A DNA stretch of 64,000 nucleotides from Triatoma infestans. Its lineage: Eukaryota; Arthropoda; Insecta; Hemiptera; Reduviidae. The position numbers and the translations under genes are program-made. Location of the stretch: the NCBI GenBank assembly GCA_011037195.1, contig JAAEAF010001946.1:62001-126000 (forward strand). Direction: 5' to 3'. Of this stretch, positions 1 through 10,788 are shown piece by piece; position 1 is the first letter of the stretch, and each line of letters opens with the position of its first letter. Below the pieces are notes generated by a model. It worked only from the letters and a program-made list of their open reading frames with translations. It was not told the DNA's origin and did not search any database.

Positions 1-540
1 GAGTAGCAGATGTCTTGAAGAGTGCGGAAGTTAGTTTGAGAGATTTGGAAGTTAGTGCTCGAATTATTAAACGGTTTTTTATATAAAAATAAACTGTATT
101 TTAACAATAATTTAAACGTGATAAATGGTAACTAATAACTATAATAAAATACTTAATAATAAATAGAAGATAAATAACTGATAATTTAGAATGGTTAAAA
201 TAACGAAATAAAGTGCACAACTACGAGAATGATAAGTTGAATATAACTGTGAATTGCCGCTCGTGTATAGTTTGGTCGTAGATGATATAATAATCTCGTC
301 GTATATCATAGAGTTTATATATACTGTTGTTCACACTCACACCAAGATATCTGTCTTAGTGTGCGGCCTTGTGCGACCTTCGTAGTTTTCTGACCTTATT
401 TAGTGGCCATACTTATCGCGGTGCCTGCCTTTTGATGTGAGAATTGATGAAAAGGCTTTGTTGTTTGTTTGGTTGACCGCGGCTGTCGGCGGCCAACAGT
501 GTTACTGTTTTCACCTTTTGTAAATTATTTCTTTGGCGTA
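1..540. other. Unannotated AT-rich stretch
   Basis: No open frame or known repeat was recognised. The part from about 240 to 520 is less AT-rich and has a repeat-like look, with a TATA-like run near 315, but no second copy was found in the window. Confidence 0.4.
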
Positions 541-750
541 CTTTGCCGATGTCAATGACTTTGCCATGTCATTACACCGGCCTTCGGGCAATGTTCTCTC
601 CTTGTAGATGATCCTGCCTATCACCGGATAGTGAACTCGTAAATGCTCTCAGGGCGAGAAAATCTAAGAGCAACATTGCTGGATTTGAATCCGGGACCTC
701 CATGTTAAAAAAAATCCAGTGCGCTATCAATAAGCTAATCCCGCCCCTTA
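541..750 (-). repeat. Degenerate tRNA-headed SINE (family S3)
   Basis: Read on the minus strand, a tRNA-like head (decayed A-box, then a B-box resembling GGATTCAAATCC, seen on the plus strand as ggatttgaatcc at 679-690) is followed by a body matching the better copies at 22085-22318 and 53880-54126, including the accggatagtgaactcgta and ccggccttcgggcaatg blocks. It is diverged and has an A-rich insertion near 704-711, so it is an old copy. Confidence 0.6.
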
Positions 751-782
751 ATAAATGTCCTGTATATTAGATCAGATCTTGT

Positions 783-989
783 AAGTAAAGTAAAGTAATG
801 CCTATTTTTTTCAGGCGGGCATAACGTCCAACCACCAAATTAGGTGTCGTGAACGGGGGCGGAAGCACCTATTTTACTGTTAACATTTTTCATACCAATA
901 TAAAATTTAGCAATTAAGCGCGGGGGACTCGAACTAGGGTCCTTTCAGTTACAAGTCCATGCTCATAACCACTACACCAACACCCGTCG
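783..989 (-). repeat. tRNA-headed SINE (family S1)
   Basis: On the minus strand it reads from a head like ggtgttggtgtagtggttatg (A-box) through a B-box (gttcgagtcc) to a body ending in a TTTAC-rich tail, seen on the plus strand as gtaaagtaaagtaatgcc. It matches the full copy at 50233-50430, which has a perfect 15-bp target duplication, and the copy at 51979-52172. The tRNA-like head with pol III boxes makes it a SINE and not a tRNA gene, because no acceptor stem closes. Confidence 0.8.
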
Positions 990-1486
990 ATATTAGATGA
1001 GATCTTGTATATTTAGAGTATTATCTGTTTCGTGGTTTATAATTTAGAAGAAATTTGCCTATATAACAATACGTTTTTCTCTATTGTATTGTTAACATGG
1101 AATAGTCTTCTTTGACTTGGCCAATGTTAGTAGTCTTTAGAAATGGTACACTTTATTCTTACACAGAAAAAATATAAAAAATAAATATTCTCTGACAGAA
1201 AATAAAAATAATAAATAGGTGCACATGGGTACATGGCGGCCTTTGCTGTACACAGCAATACTACAATACAGTGTGTGAATAGACTCTAGACTAGACTTTT
1301 GAAAAGAATCATATCTGTGTTTGAATTGTGAATATTTCTTTCATTTACAAACAAATAAGATGTAAAATATATACATGAGAAAAATACTTAGAAACTATTG
1401 TACGAATTCAATGTACGAATATTGCAATGGATATTTTCGTGCTTTAAGTTTACTTTTAAAAACATTCTCTATTTGATACATTTTTT
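990..1486. other. Unannotated AT-rich stretch
   Basis: No coding remnant or repeat copy was recognised. The sequence is A/T-rich with short homopolymer runs. Confidence 0.4.
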
Positions 1487-1740
1487 TTTTATCGACTTTT
1501 TACTTTCTCTTTCGAAGAAGATAAATTAAATGTGTCAAAGTTTTAAATTTGAATTTTCCCCGAAAATATGTTTTGGGACACTTAGATTTAAGTCAAAATC
1601 TTAACCGGAAGTGTAACTCCCGGAAGTGTATTCAGTAATATTGTTTTTCAGTTTTTCGCAATTTTCTCGAAAATGGCTGCAAATATTTTCTGCATACTTC
1701 GCCTACTATATGTTGGAAAATTGATTTTATTATGGTAGCG
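1487..1740 (+). repeat. Fragment of the ~1-kb hairpin-ended repeat
   Basis: It begins with tttactttctctttcg, the head of the repeat that is best preserved at 20103-21164 and 52879-53878. It carries the diagnostic blocks aaccggaagtg, tttttcagtttttcgcaattttctc and gaaaatggctgcaaat. The copy is old and truncated after the ttttctgcatacttcgc block. Confidence 0.6.
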
Positions 1741-1789
1741 CATCTTTGTGCCGAACTCAGATTTTAAACAATCTGTCGCCTTATTCTTT

Positions 1790-2330
1790 GGATCTCCTCG
1801 GACTACAGGCTCCGCAAAAATTAAGTTCGGATGCGGAGCTGCGAGAGTCTGCTCTGCCGACTATTTACGAAAAATACCCGGGTAAGAACTAGCATCACTA
1901 GTGACGGTTTATTATTCCTGAAAGAAATGAGAGTCTGCAGACTTTTATAGCCGTCTATTTGAAGATTCCGTTACCGTGGCGCTTCATGCTGTACAATCGA
2001 AGGAGAAATATCGGTCATTGTGGGGGTTCAAGACAGCTATCAGATCTCCGTCCTAAGGGAGATGTCTTCTTTGTATACTATCAGTCTGCTATCCTGGCGT
2101 TGCCGACACTAATCTTCTCGCTGAGAGCCTTTTAATCTGTATGTAGAAGAGAGCTGAACTGGCTGTTGCGAACAGTGGCTTTGACCTCAATTTTCAGTGG
2201 ACGCCAACGCCAAGACATGTGGAGATTCCGGGAATGATATAGCAGGCCCACTGGCTAAAGAATGAGCATTATTGCCCCAGCCAGTACTGCCATTGATTTC
2301 AGCTGAAAAGTCTGCATTGTCTACAAGCTT
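1790..2330 (+). pseudogene. Non-LTR retrotransposon RNase H relic
   Basis: Several broken frames read like the RNase H domain carried by I/R1/jockey-type retrotransposons, which removes RNA from the RNA/DNA hybrid. The clearest piece is at about 2208-2270, where the plus strand gives QWTPTPRHVEIPGND followed by IAGPLAKE. This matches the family pattern W-x-P-x-H-x-x-I-x-G-N-E-x-A-D-x-L-A-K-E, though the family histidine and acidic residue are altered. A DG-S-like segment near 1908 and a segment like LFEDSVTVALHA near 1948 precede it. Stops and frameshifts separate the pieces. The element cannot be assigned to a clade from this fragment, and no reverse transcriptase or tail was found next to it. 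Confidence 0.5.
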
Positions 2331-2840
2331 TGTGAACAAGCTTTATGTACTTAAGATCGTACCCTGAAATATTCTTAGAATCTAGATACGCCTGAATTTC
2401 ACCCGAGAGATTTCACTACAATTTTCTTTCGCAAAAAAAAGCATGCTAGGGAACCAATATAAATGAATACTTATCTCCTCACATCTCCACAGTACCAAAT
2501 ATTCTACCTTAAATAACTTATTAGCACTCAAATATAAAGTTTTATATTTATTACTTGAACCATATTAAGCCTGGGGTTTTGGTATAATTTTTTTTTATTA
2601 AATTGTTATTTTTCTTTCCAAACTTAAAATATAATTTGTTTAATTGTTCTATACTCATAGCCATAGTTAAAATTTTAAACAAGAAGCCTATATTAAATTG
2701 CTATTGAAATATTTAATTAAAAAAAGGAAAATAGGCAAAATATTCATTAAACCTATTTAAGTTTACAGTTAGTAAACATTTGTCCAGACCGCTATCACCA
2801 ACGCGTTCCTCTAGTTGGTTCACAAAAGCTCTAAACAAAT

Positions 2841-3419
2841 CAATTGAGGAGGTCTGGGGAAAAGGGACCCATAGAACCATAGTTCCTTTTTCCCCAGAAC
2901 ATTTCAAATTAATGGCCATACCTTCCTGCAGATGCTCTCCAAGTTTTATTTGTATAGATCAACTGTAGGTGGCAGCACATTTTTTTTCTTTGATCAGCTG
3001 TTTTTCTTTTTGGTGGGAATATCATCCGAATGGCTGTGATACTGTTTGGTACTGCACTGTATCAGTATGTTAACAAACAATGTTGATGATAATATTGCGA
3101 ATGAAGAAGGCTATTTGAAACGGAACTGAAAGGAGGAGCTTCAGATCACAGAATTTAATTACTGTTGTTCACATAATTATTTAAAATATAGTTCTGCATA
3201 AAAAGGGCCTATAACGTTAATAGTTATATTTGCATTTTTTTTAAATCTAACATGATTTTACTTATAAAAATTATGTTACATGTGCTACAAAATCTTCCAA
3301 ACATATGGTATTAAAAGAGACTATGGTTGCAGTGACAATAACAGAGATTCAATAATAAGTAACATTCAGTGTACGTAGATTTTTACCTATGGGCCCCTTT
3401 TCCCCAGACCTACTCAATT
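2841..3419. mobile_element. MITE-like element with 34-bp terminal inverted repeats
   Basis: The segment 2841-2874 and the reverse complement of 3387-3419 agree at all but a few positions (core ggtctggggaaaaggg followed by a cccatag block). The 579-bp interval between has no transposase coding. That is the structure of a non-autonomous DNA transposon. I could not settle the target duplication or the superfamily. The short open frames inside are not conserved-looking. Confidence 0.6.
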
Positions 3420-4096
3420 AACACAAATAATTCATTGTAAGAATGTACATTTTTAACTAAGGATTTTTCCAGCAGGTTCACTTGCGAATGTGCAAATAAG
3501 GACCTGCCATCAGTGAACATAAACTACATATTTAATTATTCTCCTTAAATTGTATGGGCGGTTAATGAACCATATATTAGATGGATGGAACTTTAGAGGG
3601 AAGCCTAGAATTACCACTCCTCCCAAAACCCCCTTAAATTTATTTCCCCAGAAAAAAATGTTTAAAATGAAAGTGACATAGATATAAATGTTTAAAGAAA
3701 CTCGTTGACCCCCATCCCCCCACACACTTTATAAGAAAATCGCAATAAACTGTCATATGCATTCAGTAACTTTACTGATTGCAATCGATATACGCAGCTG
3801 TAGGAAAATCATTGCTGCGCCTGAAGGGGTTGGTACGTGCCTGACGTTACAGCCACGCACAAATATACACGTCATAAGATTTTTATTTGCTAGATTTATC
3901 GTATCTTCTTTTCATTTTAACAATATTAGCCCTACAATCAATAACCATTTCTTATATTGTTCGTTTTAATGCTTTTTCCAAAAGATAAAGCAGATGAAAA
4001 ATACTCGTGCTACTCTAATCATGTTATAGCACTTCAATTGTTATAGTATATTCAATCTTAACATTTTTTAAATAGATAGTTGGGATGTTGTAGTAT
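3420..4096. other. Unannotated stretch
   Basis: No coding remnant was recognised. Short open frames at 3510-3725 (-) and 3757-3969 (+) look like chance frames. Confidence 0.4.
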
Positions 4097-4155
4097 GATT
4101 CCGCAGAACATTTCATCAGACATATATTCCGTGATAGCCTGCTTCATTTTGTGGT

Positions 4156-4194
4156 CATCGGTCCGGTTTCAGGCGTTCCCCCATCATCAGGATA
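4156..4194 (-). ncRNA. Degenerate hammerhead ribozyme motif
   Basis: On the minus strand the copy keeps CUGAUGA and GAAA, but helix II is weakened (GGGG opposite GCCU) and one extra base sits before the cleavage position (CCGGACC instead of CCGGUC). It is probably inactive. It is the inverted partner of 4292-4329. Confidence 0.5.
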
Positions 4195-4291
4195 TGTTTT
4201 TGTCAAAACAGTGTGATAATATAGACTGTGTGTGTATCAACTAAATTTGCCCTGTGCAAATCTATATTATCACACTGTTTTGACAAAAACA

Positions 4292-4329
4292 TATCCTGAT
4301 GATGGGCGAACGCTCGAAACCGGTCGATG
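4292..4329 (+). ncRNA. Hammerhead ribozyme motif (type I, minimal)
   Basis: In order: helix I 5' strand TATC (4292-4295), core CTGATGA (4296-4302), one extra T (4303), helix II GGGC/GCTC around a GAAC loop (4304-4315), core GAA plus A15.1 (4316-4319), CCGG (4320-4323), U16.1 and C17 (4324-4325), then helix I 3' strand GATG (4326-4329). Cleavage would follow C4325. TATC pairs with GATG over 4 bp, counting one G-T wobble. The helix III segment ACCGGT is too short to fold stably alone but is palindromic, so two copies could pair. This fits known short-helix-III hammerheads of Penelope-like elements. An extra base after A9 has been described in some natural hammerheads. Confidence 0.75.
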
Positions 4330-4385
4330 ACTACAAAAAGAAGTAGGCTATCACAAGAAAATATCTCTGATGATAGTTGGAATCA

Positions 4386-5725
4386 AATATTACTTCATCA
4401 TCAGGGTCTGGCTTCATAATTTGTGTAGAGGCGTTGACTTCCATTTTCAAATTTTGTTACCGACCAAGTTATTATTATTATATTCGTCTGTGGGGAGTGA
4501 ACAAACCCCTACGCTTTAATGGTGTTAACTTTAAACCGATCGCTCAGTAACCATAAATGTTGACGTGCCTTAAATTAAAAAAATTAAAAAAAAAATATTT
4601 ATCCATTCATGGTAGGGTGGGTATCAGCATGATAGGAAAGTATTGACATGCAAGAATCCATGGATATGATTGGTTTAAAAAAAAAAAACAGTAAAGGGGT
4701 TTTGTAACCAATCTAATAAAGTGATTTATGCATGCATAGGCTCAATTTTTTTTTTATTTTATAAACATGAGGTTTTTTTTTTTTTTTTAGTTTATTCTGG
4801 TTATTTATTTTAGAGGATTTATTTTTGTACCCTTGTAAAAAGTTTACAAGTTAATTAGTCAAGTTTTATTTTTATTTCATTTCTTGTAAAGTTAATTACT
4901 GTCATTAAAATCGCATAAACATTATGTTAGATATTTATGGATAATAAACTAGATTTATCAACAATGAAACTAGAACCATTATTAATATTTTAAAGATATT
5001 AACTCCTTTTTAAAACTACCCTCGTAGAGAGAGAGAGAGTGAGAGGGCCCCAGGATGTTTGTTAAACGTGGTTGTGATGGGTTAGAGTTTTAACCTTCAA
5101 AATTTATATCAGCCATTTATATAATTTATGTACAGTTTATACTATACAACAAAGAGTTTACTAAACTCTTTAAACATAACTATAGTCATGGCTATTAAGT
5201 TGAATTTTAAATATTCTAATGCTATCATAATAATTTATATACAACTTGTTTAGATGTTTATATTGGCCGAATCCTTTTATATATTAATTGTGCCGGTTAA
5301 TTTTGTTCCAACATATTTCTAAATATTTGTTTTTCTATTAAGAATATATATAGTAAGTCTGCTTTTCGAAATTGTGTTCACTCTGGAAATAAATATTAAC
5401 ATATATCTGTTTAATATATATTATATAAAATAGCTAATAGGGATGTTAAAGGCGGATACATATGTATGCCTGCCTCTAGCAATTGAAAAGATAATATAGA
5501 GAAAACATTTTATTATTTTATTGAGACGGTACTTTAAGGACAGCTTAATGTCGCAGCGCGTCTATTACTATACTATAATTCATTTTGTCGGAAAAATGTT
5601 GGCCAATAAAAGTGAAAGTTTTCGGATATCGAGTTATTTGGTTCAGACTTAATGAAGTCCTGTGTTGCCTAACAGTTGGGAAAGGAATTGTATTATTGTA
5701 GTGTTAGTAGATCTGAAATCCCCCA
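4386..5725. other. AT-rich stretch with one foldback-related scrap
   Basis: The part 4390-4445 resembles, on the minus strand, the region upstream of the hammerhead in the 39290/56430 family (a cgaacttggtgaattt-like block next to a CTGATGA). It stops at the core. The rest (poly-T runs near 4750-4790, a GA-rich run near 5025-5046) holds nothing I recognise. Confidence 0.4.
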
Positions 5726-5729
5726 TCTC

Positions 5730-6060
5730 TCAAAAAAGTATATATATAACCCTTCAGTGGACATACGGAGTAGAAGCGTGGGGCTTAACCAAACATTCAA
5801 ACACCAAACTACTGTGAAAAATTTTACGCTAAATCCTTAATGCACCCTGTTACATTTCTAATCATAACATTTTACAATGGACCTCCACATCCCTTTTGTC
5901 CAAGGTCTTATAAAAAAAGGTTACTGCAAGTTTCATAGCCTACTAGAGCTCTCTATCCAAATCCTTTTGTGCAACAGCTCTGCTTTCCTCCTCTACCCAA
6001 CAATACATGCCTCGTCGGTTGAAGCGGAAATAGCCTAGAGACCTTCTAGAATGAGACTGT
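5730..6060 (+). pseudogene. Jockey-clade reverse transcriptase C-terminal relic
   Basis: Conceptual translation across three frames gives pieces typical of the RT thumb and C-terminal region of jockey-clade elements: TYGVEAWGLTKHSNTK (from about 5762), then an ILNAPCYISNH-like piece near 5835, a LHIPFVQ-like piece near 5884, and MPRRLKRK near 6008. Jockey proteins end in the same order of motifs. The copy has several frameshifts and at least one stop at 5811, and neither the catalytic YADD box nor a tail was found. It is a dead 5'-truncated copy. Confidence 0.65.
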
Positions 6061-6624
6061 AAAATTCAAGAAGTAAAACATTCACCACTAGGTGATAAAG
6101 CTATCAAGCTCTATAACAAGTAAATTCACATCTGTATCATCAAAATCTACTTGTAGTTGTTAATATTACTAATACAAAAAAAAACAATTATCAGTAAAAT
6201 TTCTGAACGGTGATAAATTACTGTAATAATGTTAGAAAATAATTTTAGCGTATAGTTTAATTATTTTATAGATATATTAAATGTTACTTTTTGTACCAAT
6301 TAATTACTAAACTTTGTTAAGGGGCCAACTGCCAGTAAACTATGTTACTAGAACCCCTAACCTTATTACATGTATCAATAAATCAAGCGTAACTTTACAC
6401 ATCTACTAAATATGGCAAATCAAATTACGGCTTGACGCTTGTATTTTTTTTTTAAAACTTGACATTGCCGCACTTAAAAGAAGCGCTTGCTCATAAAATA
6501 TTTTTAATACGCTGCAGTTTCTGACTGTAATTGGTGACGAACTAGAATTTTCCTTTAGAGCGGAGGTAGTAATTACAAATTGCTTACTTGTATACAATAA
6601 AACGGATAAATTTCTTAAAAAACT
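6061..6624. other. Unannotated AT-rich stretch
   Basis: No recognisable coding or repeat content. Confidence 0.4.
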
Positions 6625-6775
6625 ACTTTTTCTTATATATCAGGAATGTTAAAATACTGAATACGAAAACCAATTTTAGTTTTTCTTACTGCCGTAAGAG
6701 AAATATCGCGATTGTGTCAAATTTTCGAAATGAGTTTTCACTAGAGATGCATGTTTTAAGGCCCCTTAAAATATA
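6625..6775 (+). repeat. Fragment of the hairpin-ended repeat
   Basis: It matches the head of the ~1-kb repeat: a tttcttactgccgtaagagaaat hairpin-like start near 6679, followed by gtgtcaaattttcg and gagttttcac blocks. Confidence 0.55.
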
Positions 6776-7274
6776 ATGAATCGCCATAACGTATTTTATG
6801 TGTACTTTAAGAGTTATAATCATAAGGTATCGCCCACAAGCAGCACGTCACTTGAGGCATGACATGTCTTACTACTAGAAATTCTGACCATAGCATCGAC
6901 TTATCTACCTACCGATTACATCTGACGATATTGGTAGAGTAGTTAAGGAGTAGAATTTTATAACGAGTTTCACTTATAAGGGCGCTCGACCCACAGCTAT
7001 CTTTTTCATTCAATTCTCATTCACCATTCACCTGTCGACCATCGTTGAACAACCACCGTACCCCGTCACTCTGCTTGCCAGTCTGTCACTCTCTTTTCAT
7101 GTGACCTTACTCTTTTCTAAGTTTTACAGTATAAAATGTTTGCAGTTCTCATTACTTATACAATAAACACACAGTGATCAGTAAATGAAATTTTGACCAT
7201 TCCGTAAATACATATCGACAGTAATTTCTCTATCCATTCCTTAAAACATTCGATTATTGTACGAACACAATGTT
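6776..7274. other. Unannotated stretch
   Basis: Nothing recognised. The part 6950-7130 is less AT-rich and repeat-like, but no second copy was found. Confidence 0.35.
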
Positions 7275-7365
7275 TTCAGCGAATGGTCTTTGTATGTGTG
7301 CGTGTGAATATGTGAACAAAATATCTCAAAAACGAAAAATTCCTTAAACTTGATATTCTGCTTAG
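7275..7365 (+). repeat. Fragment of the hairpin-ended repeat
   Basis: The blocks cgaatggtctttgtatgtg, gaacaaaatatctcaaaaacg and cttgatattctgcttaggaa match the part of the ~1-kb repeat that follows its microsatellite (compare 20223-20390). No hairpin end is present. Confidence 0.55.
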
Positions 7366-7368
7366 GAA

Positions 7369-7390
7369 CCACCGCCGCCGCCGCCGCCGT
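7369..7390. repeat. (CCG)n microsatellite
   Basis: About six CCG units stand out in otherwise AT-rich sequence. Confidence 0.8.
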
Positions 7391-7579
7391 CTCTGTTAAT
7401 AAGATTTTGGTCAAAATTCATCTACCAAAATGCAACATTATTGAATGTGGCAAACTGACCCACGGGGGGTCGCTCCCCTCAGAATCTAACATTACTGAAT
7501 AATTATTTTCTTTTTTCGTGATTTACTTGAATCGGCACACTAGTTTTTAGAATGTTATAATACTAATTATTCACATTGA

Positions 7580-7882
7580 CGTCCAGTTCCATATGTCAGA
7601 ATTGAATTGATGGAGTTAGGGAAACGGTTTATCATTATCTATGTCAGTATATTTGGGTGGGGCCTCACTCACATGGGAAAGCCTGCAAGGTTTGGAGTAT
7701 CCTTAGGTTGGTATCCTAAGGATATCTTAGGATAATGCAGACAGACCGGTGAACTACTGAGGGAGGTTAATTAGTGGGTTGAACCGGGGGGGATTGGGTA
7801 TAAAAGCCATATTGGCTTAGCTCCCTCCCATGCCTATAGGCGCCCAGGTTAATACGTAATAATAATAATATCTATTCAAATA
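7580..7882 (+). pseudogene. 3' end of an I-type non-LTR retrotransposon
   Basis: It is homologous to 44815-45096. The shared blocks are ccatatgtcagaattg, atggagttagggaaacgg and agattaattag-like text, followed by a (TAA)n tail at about 7855-7872. In the longer copy this region follows an RNase H and encodes a cysteine-rich segment ending H-Y-x-Y-Q-C-P. I-factor-like elements are known for (TAA)n tails. Here the coding part is broken and the copy is cut at its 5' end. I could not establish a target duplication. Confidence 0.7.
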
Positions 7883-7900
7883 AATGGCTAACACTTTTAT

Positions 7901-8248
7901 TTGAAAAACACTTTGAGTTTCCGGGTGAAGAAGGCGTCAGTGGTTTGCAAAAACCGACTTTTGGCCCATGTTGCAATGAGCCTCTTTAGGGCGGATGTCC
8001 TTGGTTTCAATGCAGCCAACCCGGTCTGCCGCCGATTTATATCGAGGATAGTCCCTAAACAGTTCTCCTTTCTTCAAGGAAGGACTCAGAAAGTTGTGAC
8101 TATTCCTTGGGATAATTCTAATTGTAGGCACCGGTCCGGTCCCTCTCATTTATGCAAAAAAGAGCCATTGTATACCCCGGTACACGGTTTTATTTCACAT
8201 CAATTCGTGTCGTTAGTACACCCAGGATTGAAACAAGAGGTATTTTAG
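7901..8248 (+). other. Unrecognised 115-aa open frame
   Basis: This is the longest open frame outside recognised elements in the first 30 kb. It starts MKNTLSFRVKK and ends GLKQEVF. It is basic, with no signal peptide, membrane segment or known motif. A 70-aa open frame overlaps it on the other strand (7937-8149), so which strand, if any, is coding is uncertain. Base composition is more balanced than the surroundings. It starts just after the I-type 3' end, so it may be part of another decayed element. I do not assign a function. Confidence 0.25.
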
Positions 8249-9655
8249 ATATCTGTTCATTACTAGGATTCGTGCTAAATTCATACATTTAGTTAGAATG
8301 TGATATGGTGTTCAATCCTTCTTGCCATACTTTCTACAAAGCGGTACTTATACAAGAACCATATTGCGTGATGTTTCCTAAGGATTTAGCGCCCATTCTG
8401 TAACTGTGACAGCCCATTCTTCTCTCTACTGTGGAAAACACAGGTGTGCAGGAGCTTAGTGGGCTCTTCAGGTCAACTCTTGGGAGCCCTTAACCTAACA
8501 TTTTATTGATTTTTTTCTTTAGTTTCTTGCAATTTCTCTATTCCACTTTCTTAAAAACTTTGTATGCTTAGTACACGAGACCTATAACATTTGTTTGAAT
8601 ATTTTTTAGAGGAAGTTTATTTTACGAAGGTCTAAAGGAGCTTCGAAATTAAGCTTTTTCCGTCAAGTGTATTCCGATCAATCTTAAGCTTTATCAACCA
8701 TCTATGTATAGTTTTTTTTTTTAGTAAATTTGTATTTAATATAAACAAGTTTGACAGCAACTTTGTCAATTGAAACTTGAAAATTGCATTAAGATAAAAT
8801 TATGTGGGAGTCTCGAAGTTTTATTTTTTTTGGAGATATTAAAATGTTTCTCTCGTTATGATTCCAGTGGTACCATTTCAATCTTTCTTTAACACAGAAT
8901 CGATGCAAAAAAAGAAAAAGAGACATTCTAGTTTTTTTCAGAAGTTGGAACAATTTATACATGTACTACTGACAGAAACTCAAAATATAAAAAATAAAAA
9001 ACAAAAATAAATATATAAAAAACAAAGATAAAGTAGCATTGCCGGCTGATATTGACCACCAATAAATGTTCCATATGTACTTGTCTCATTTAGTGTGTCT
9101 CCCATATGAACGGTGATATATTTCTGTGTGTGTATATATATGAATATAGTATGTATGGTAGAGAGCAGGCTGATATCAGCAGTGGTTGAAGGTCGACACG
9201 GTTGTAACATCACCCACAGACAAGAAACAACATGTCACCAGTGGATAATTTAATGGTATCCGGTACACATATATCCCTGTCCCACCTACCACTTCATTAT
9301 AGTATGATATACAATCGAATATTATTTTTTGATTATATAATTTCCAATAATTCATAAAAAAAAGAAATTCAATATTGAAATAAATGACAGGAGAAAATAC
9401 TTTTAAATGACGATGATGATATACACATGCATGTGTTTCTGCGCTTAATTTACAGAATTCTATATTTTTAATTTTTTTTTAAATTTGGTACGCGCTGGTT
9501 CATTATTTGCATTTAGTTATTTGCTTTCTTACTTTTCTTCCTTAAGAAGTGAAAAAAATCTCTGTGAATACTCGCTCGCTATAATCTTCATTGCATCTAA
9601 TTTTTTATTTAAGTTTGTGTGGAGTATGAGCAAGGCCTTACGCTATCCAAAGACC
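8249..9655. other. Unannotated stretch
   Basis: No coding remnant or repeat copy was recognised. Homopolymer runs and a TG/TA-rich run (near 9120-9140) are present. Confidence 0.4.
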
Positions 9656-9663
9656 CTCTAGAT

Positions 9664-10780
9664 CAGGCCCGTGCAACCTTTGAAAGTTAATGGGCCATTT
9701 CAGAGATTGATGAACTTCCGGCGGGCCGCATGAATTGTGAAAGTATTTACCCAATCCCAATTACACTTTTTGGTTTAAGTGATTTAATACTGTCCTCTTT
9801 GACATAAATCAGCAGGAATATGGTGTTTCTTACAAATATAAACTTCTCAATTTTAAATATTCTCAGGGCAAATAGCATTTACTGCCGCCTCAATGCATTC
9901 CTTTACTAGATTGCCATCAGAAAGTGGTTTCATATGTTTCGCTAAAATGTAACAAATTTCATAACTTGCTATTGTTGCAGTTTCTTGCTCCTTATTAACA
10001 TTTTTAAATAAGTTTTGTTGCCCCGTCAAGCCCGCTTTTAACTTAATTATTTTATCGTTTCTTAGAGCATATTTGGATATGTAATGCCGCTTAATGTTAT
10101 ACTCTTTCAACTGGCGACGCTTTCCAAACAAATAATGCATACTGGTTTTTTTCATGCAAAACAAAAAATATTTATCAGTCCATGAATTATTAAACTCTCG
10201 GTTTTCTTCAGTTATTTTTCTTGTCTTATCCGTCATTTTATTTAATTATTAGGTAACTTTGGTTTTTTTTTTTTTAAGTAAATAGTTGTATGTAAATACA
10301 ACGCACATAAGCACTAAATACAGTCACAAATAAAAATTAAATCAAATATTCACTTCACCTTTACTTTGAAAAAAAATTAACGAAAATCAAACAACAAAAT
10401 GTGAATAATTTTAAAAATAAGATTCTATGATGAGTTGGCACGACATGAGAATACTATAATGAACTGACTGTTAAATGAAAATCATGCCCTTATTATGTAG
10501 TTTTTTTATGCCAAGCCAAACATGAACAGAGTTGCACAAACGTGTCCAGGCTCGTACAGACGCGTCGATCACCAAGTGTTCAACTCTCTTTTAAAAGCAA
10601 GTTAAGACAGGAGCCTCTCTATGTTCTATTTCATATAATATTAATTAAAACCTTAACAGTGATGATCACAATATTATTTAGATTATTAATTTTTTATTTT
10701 CTTCAATACCATAACGCGGGCCGCACGGAAGAGTTACCCGGGCCGCATGTGGCCCGCAGGCCGCAGGTTGCACGGGCCTG
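9664..10780 (-). mobile_element. hAT transposon, internally deleted, with 8-bp target duplication
   Basis: The left end caggcccgtgcaacct (9664) and the right end aggttgcacgggcctg (10780) are perfect inverted repeats over 16 bp. They are flanked by identical 8-bp copies of ctctagat (9656-9663 and 10781-10788), the target duplication length of hAT elements. The 1117-bp body keeps only the start of the transposase (9853-10236, minus strand). Subterminal GC-rich blocks (gcgggccgc) occur near both ends. It is a non-autonomous copy that inserted as an already deleted form or was deleted later. Confidence 0.9.
9853..10236 (-). pseudogene. hAT transposase N-terminal fragment (GTF2IRD2/ZBED-like family)
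   Basis: The 127-aa frame starts MTDKTRKITEENREFNNSW and continues with the family order: W-x-x-K/E-Y-F-F-like segment (WTDKYFLFCMKK), a K-E-Y-N-I-K-R-H-Y block at about residues 44-52, LKAGLTGQQNLF at about 66-77, ATIASYEICYILAKHMKPLSDG, then LVKECIEAAVNAICPE near the end. This is the N-terminal, BED-like part of hAT transposases of the type domesticated in vertebrate GTF2IRD2 and ZBED genes. The zinc ligands normally just before the KEYN block are missing (MHYLFGKR in their place). The catalytic and dimerisation regions, several hundred residues, are absent, so it is not functional. Confidence 0.85.
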
Positions 10781-10788
10781 CTCTAGAT

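Larger units (their letters stand above)
4097..4385. mobile_element. Foldback element with hammerhead ribozyme arms (copy F1a)
   Basis: Two arms of about 110 bp (4117-4226 and 4260-4374) are near-perfect inverted copies around a ~35-bp loop. Both carry the block agcctgcttcattttgtggtc, or its complement. Each arm contains a hammerhead-type core on the strand reading outward: a degenerate one at 4156-4194 (-) and a well-formed one at 4292-4329 (+). Related copies lie at 24989, 28377, 56108, 57888 and 63505. Penelope-like elements and retrozymes are the known carriers of such motifs. No coding sequence is present here. Confidence 0.75.
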
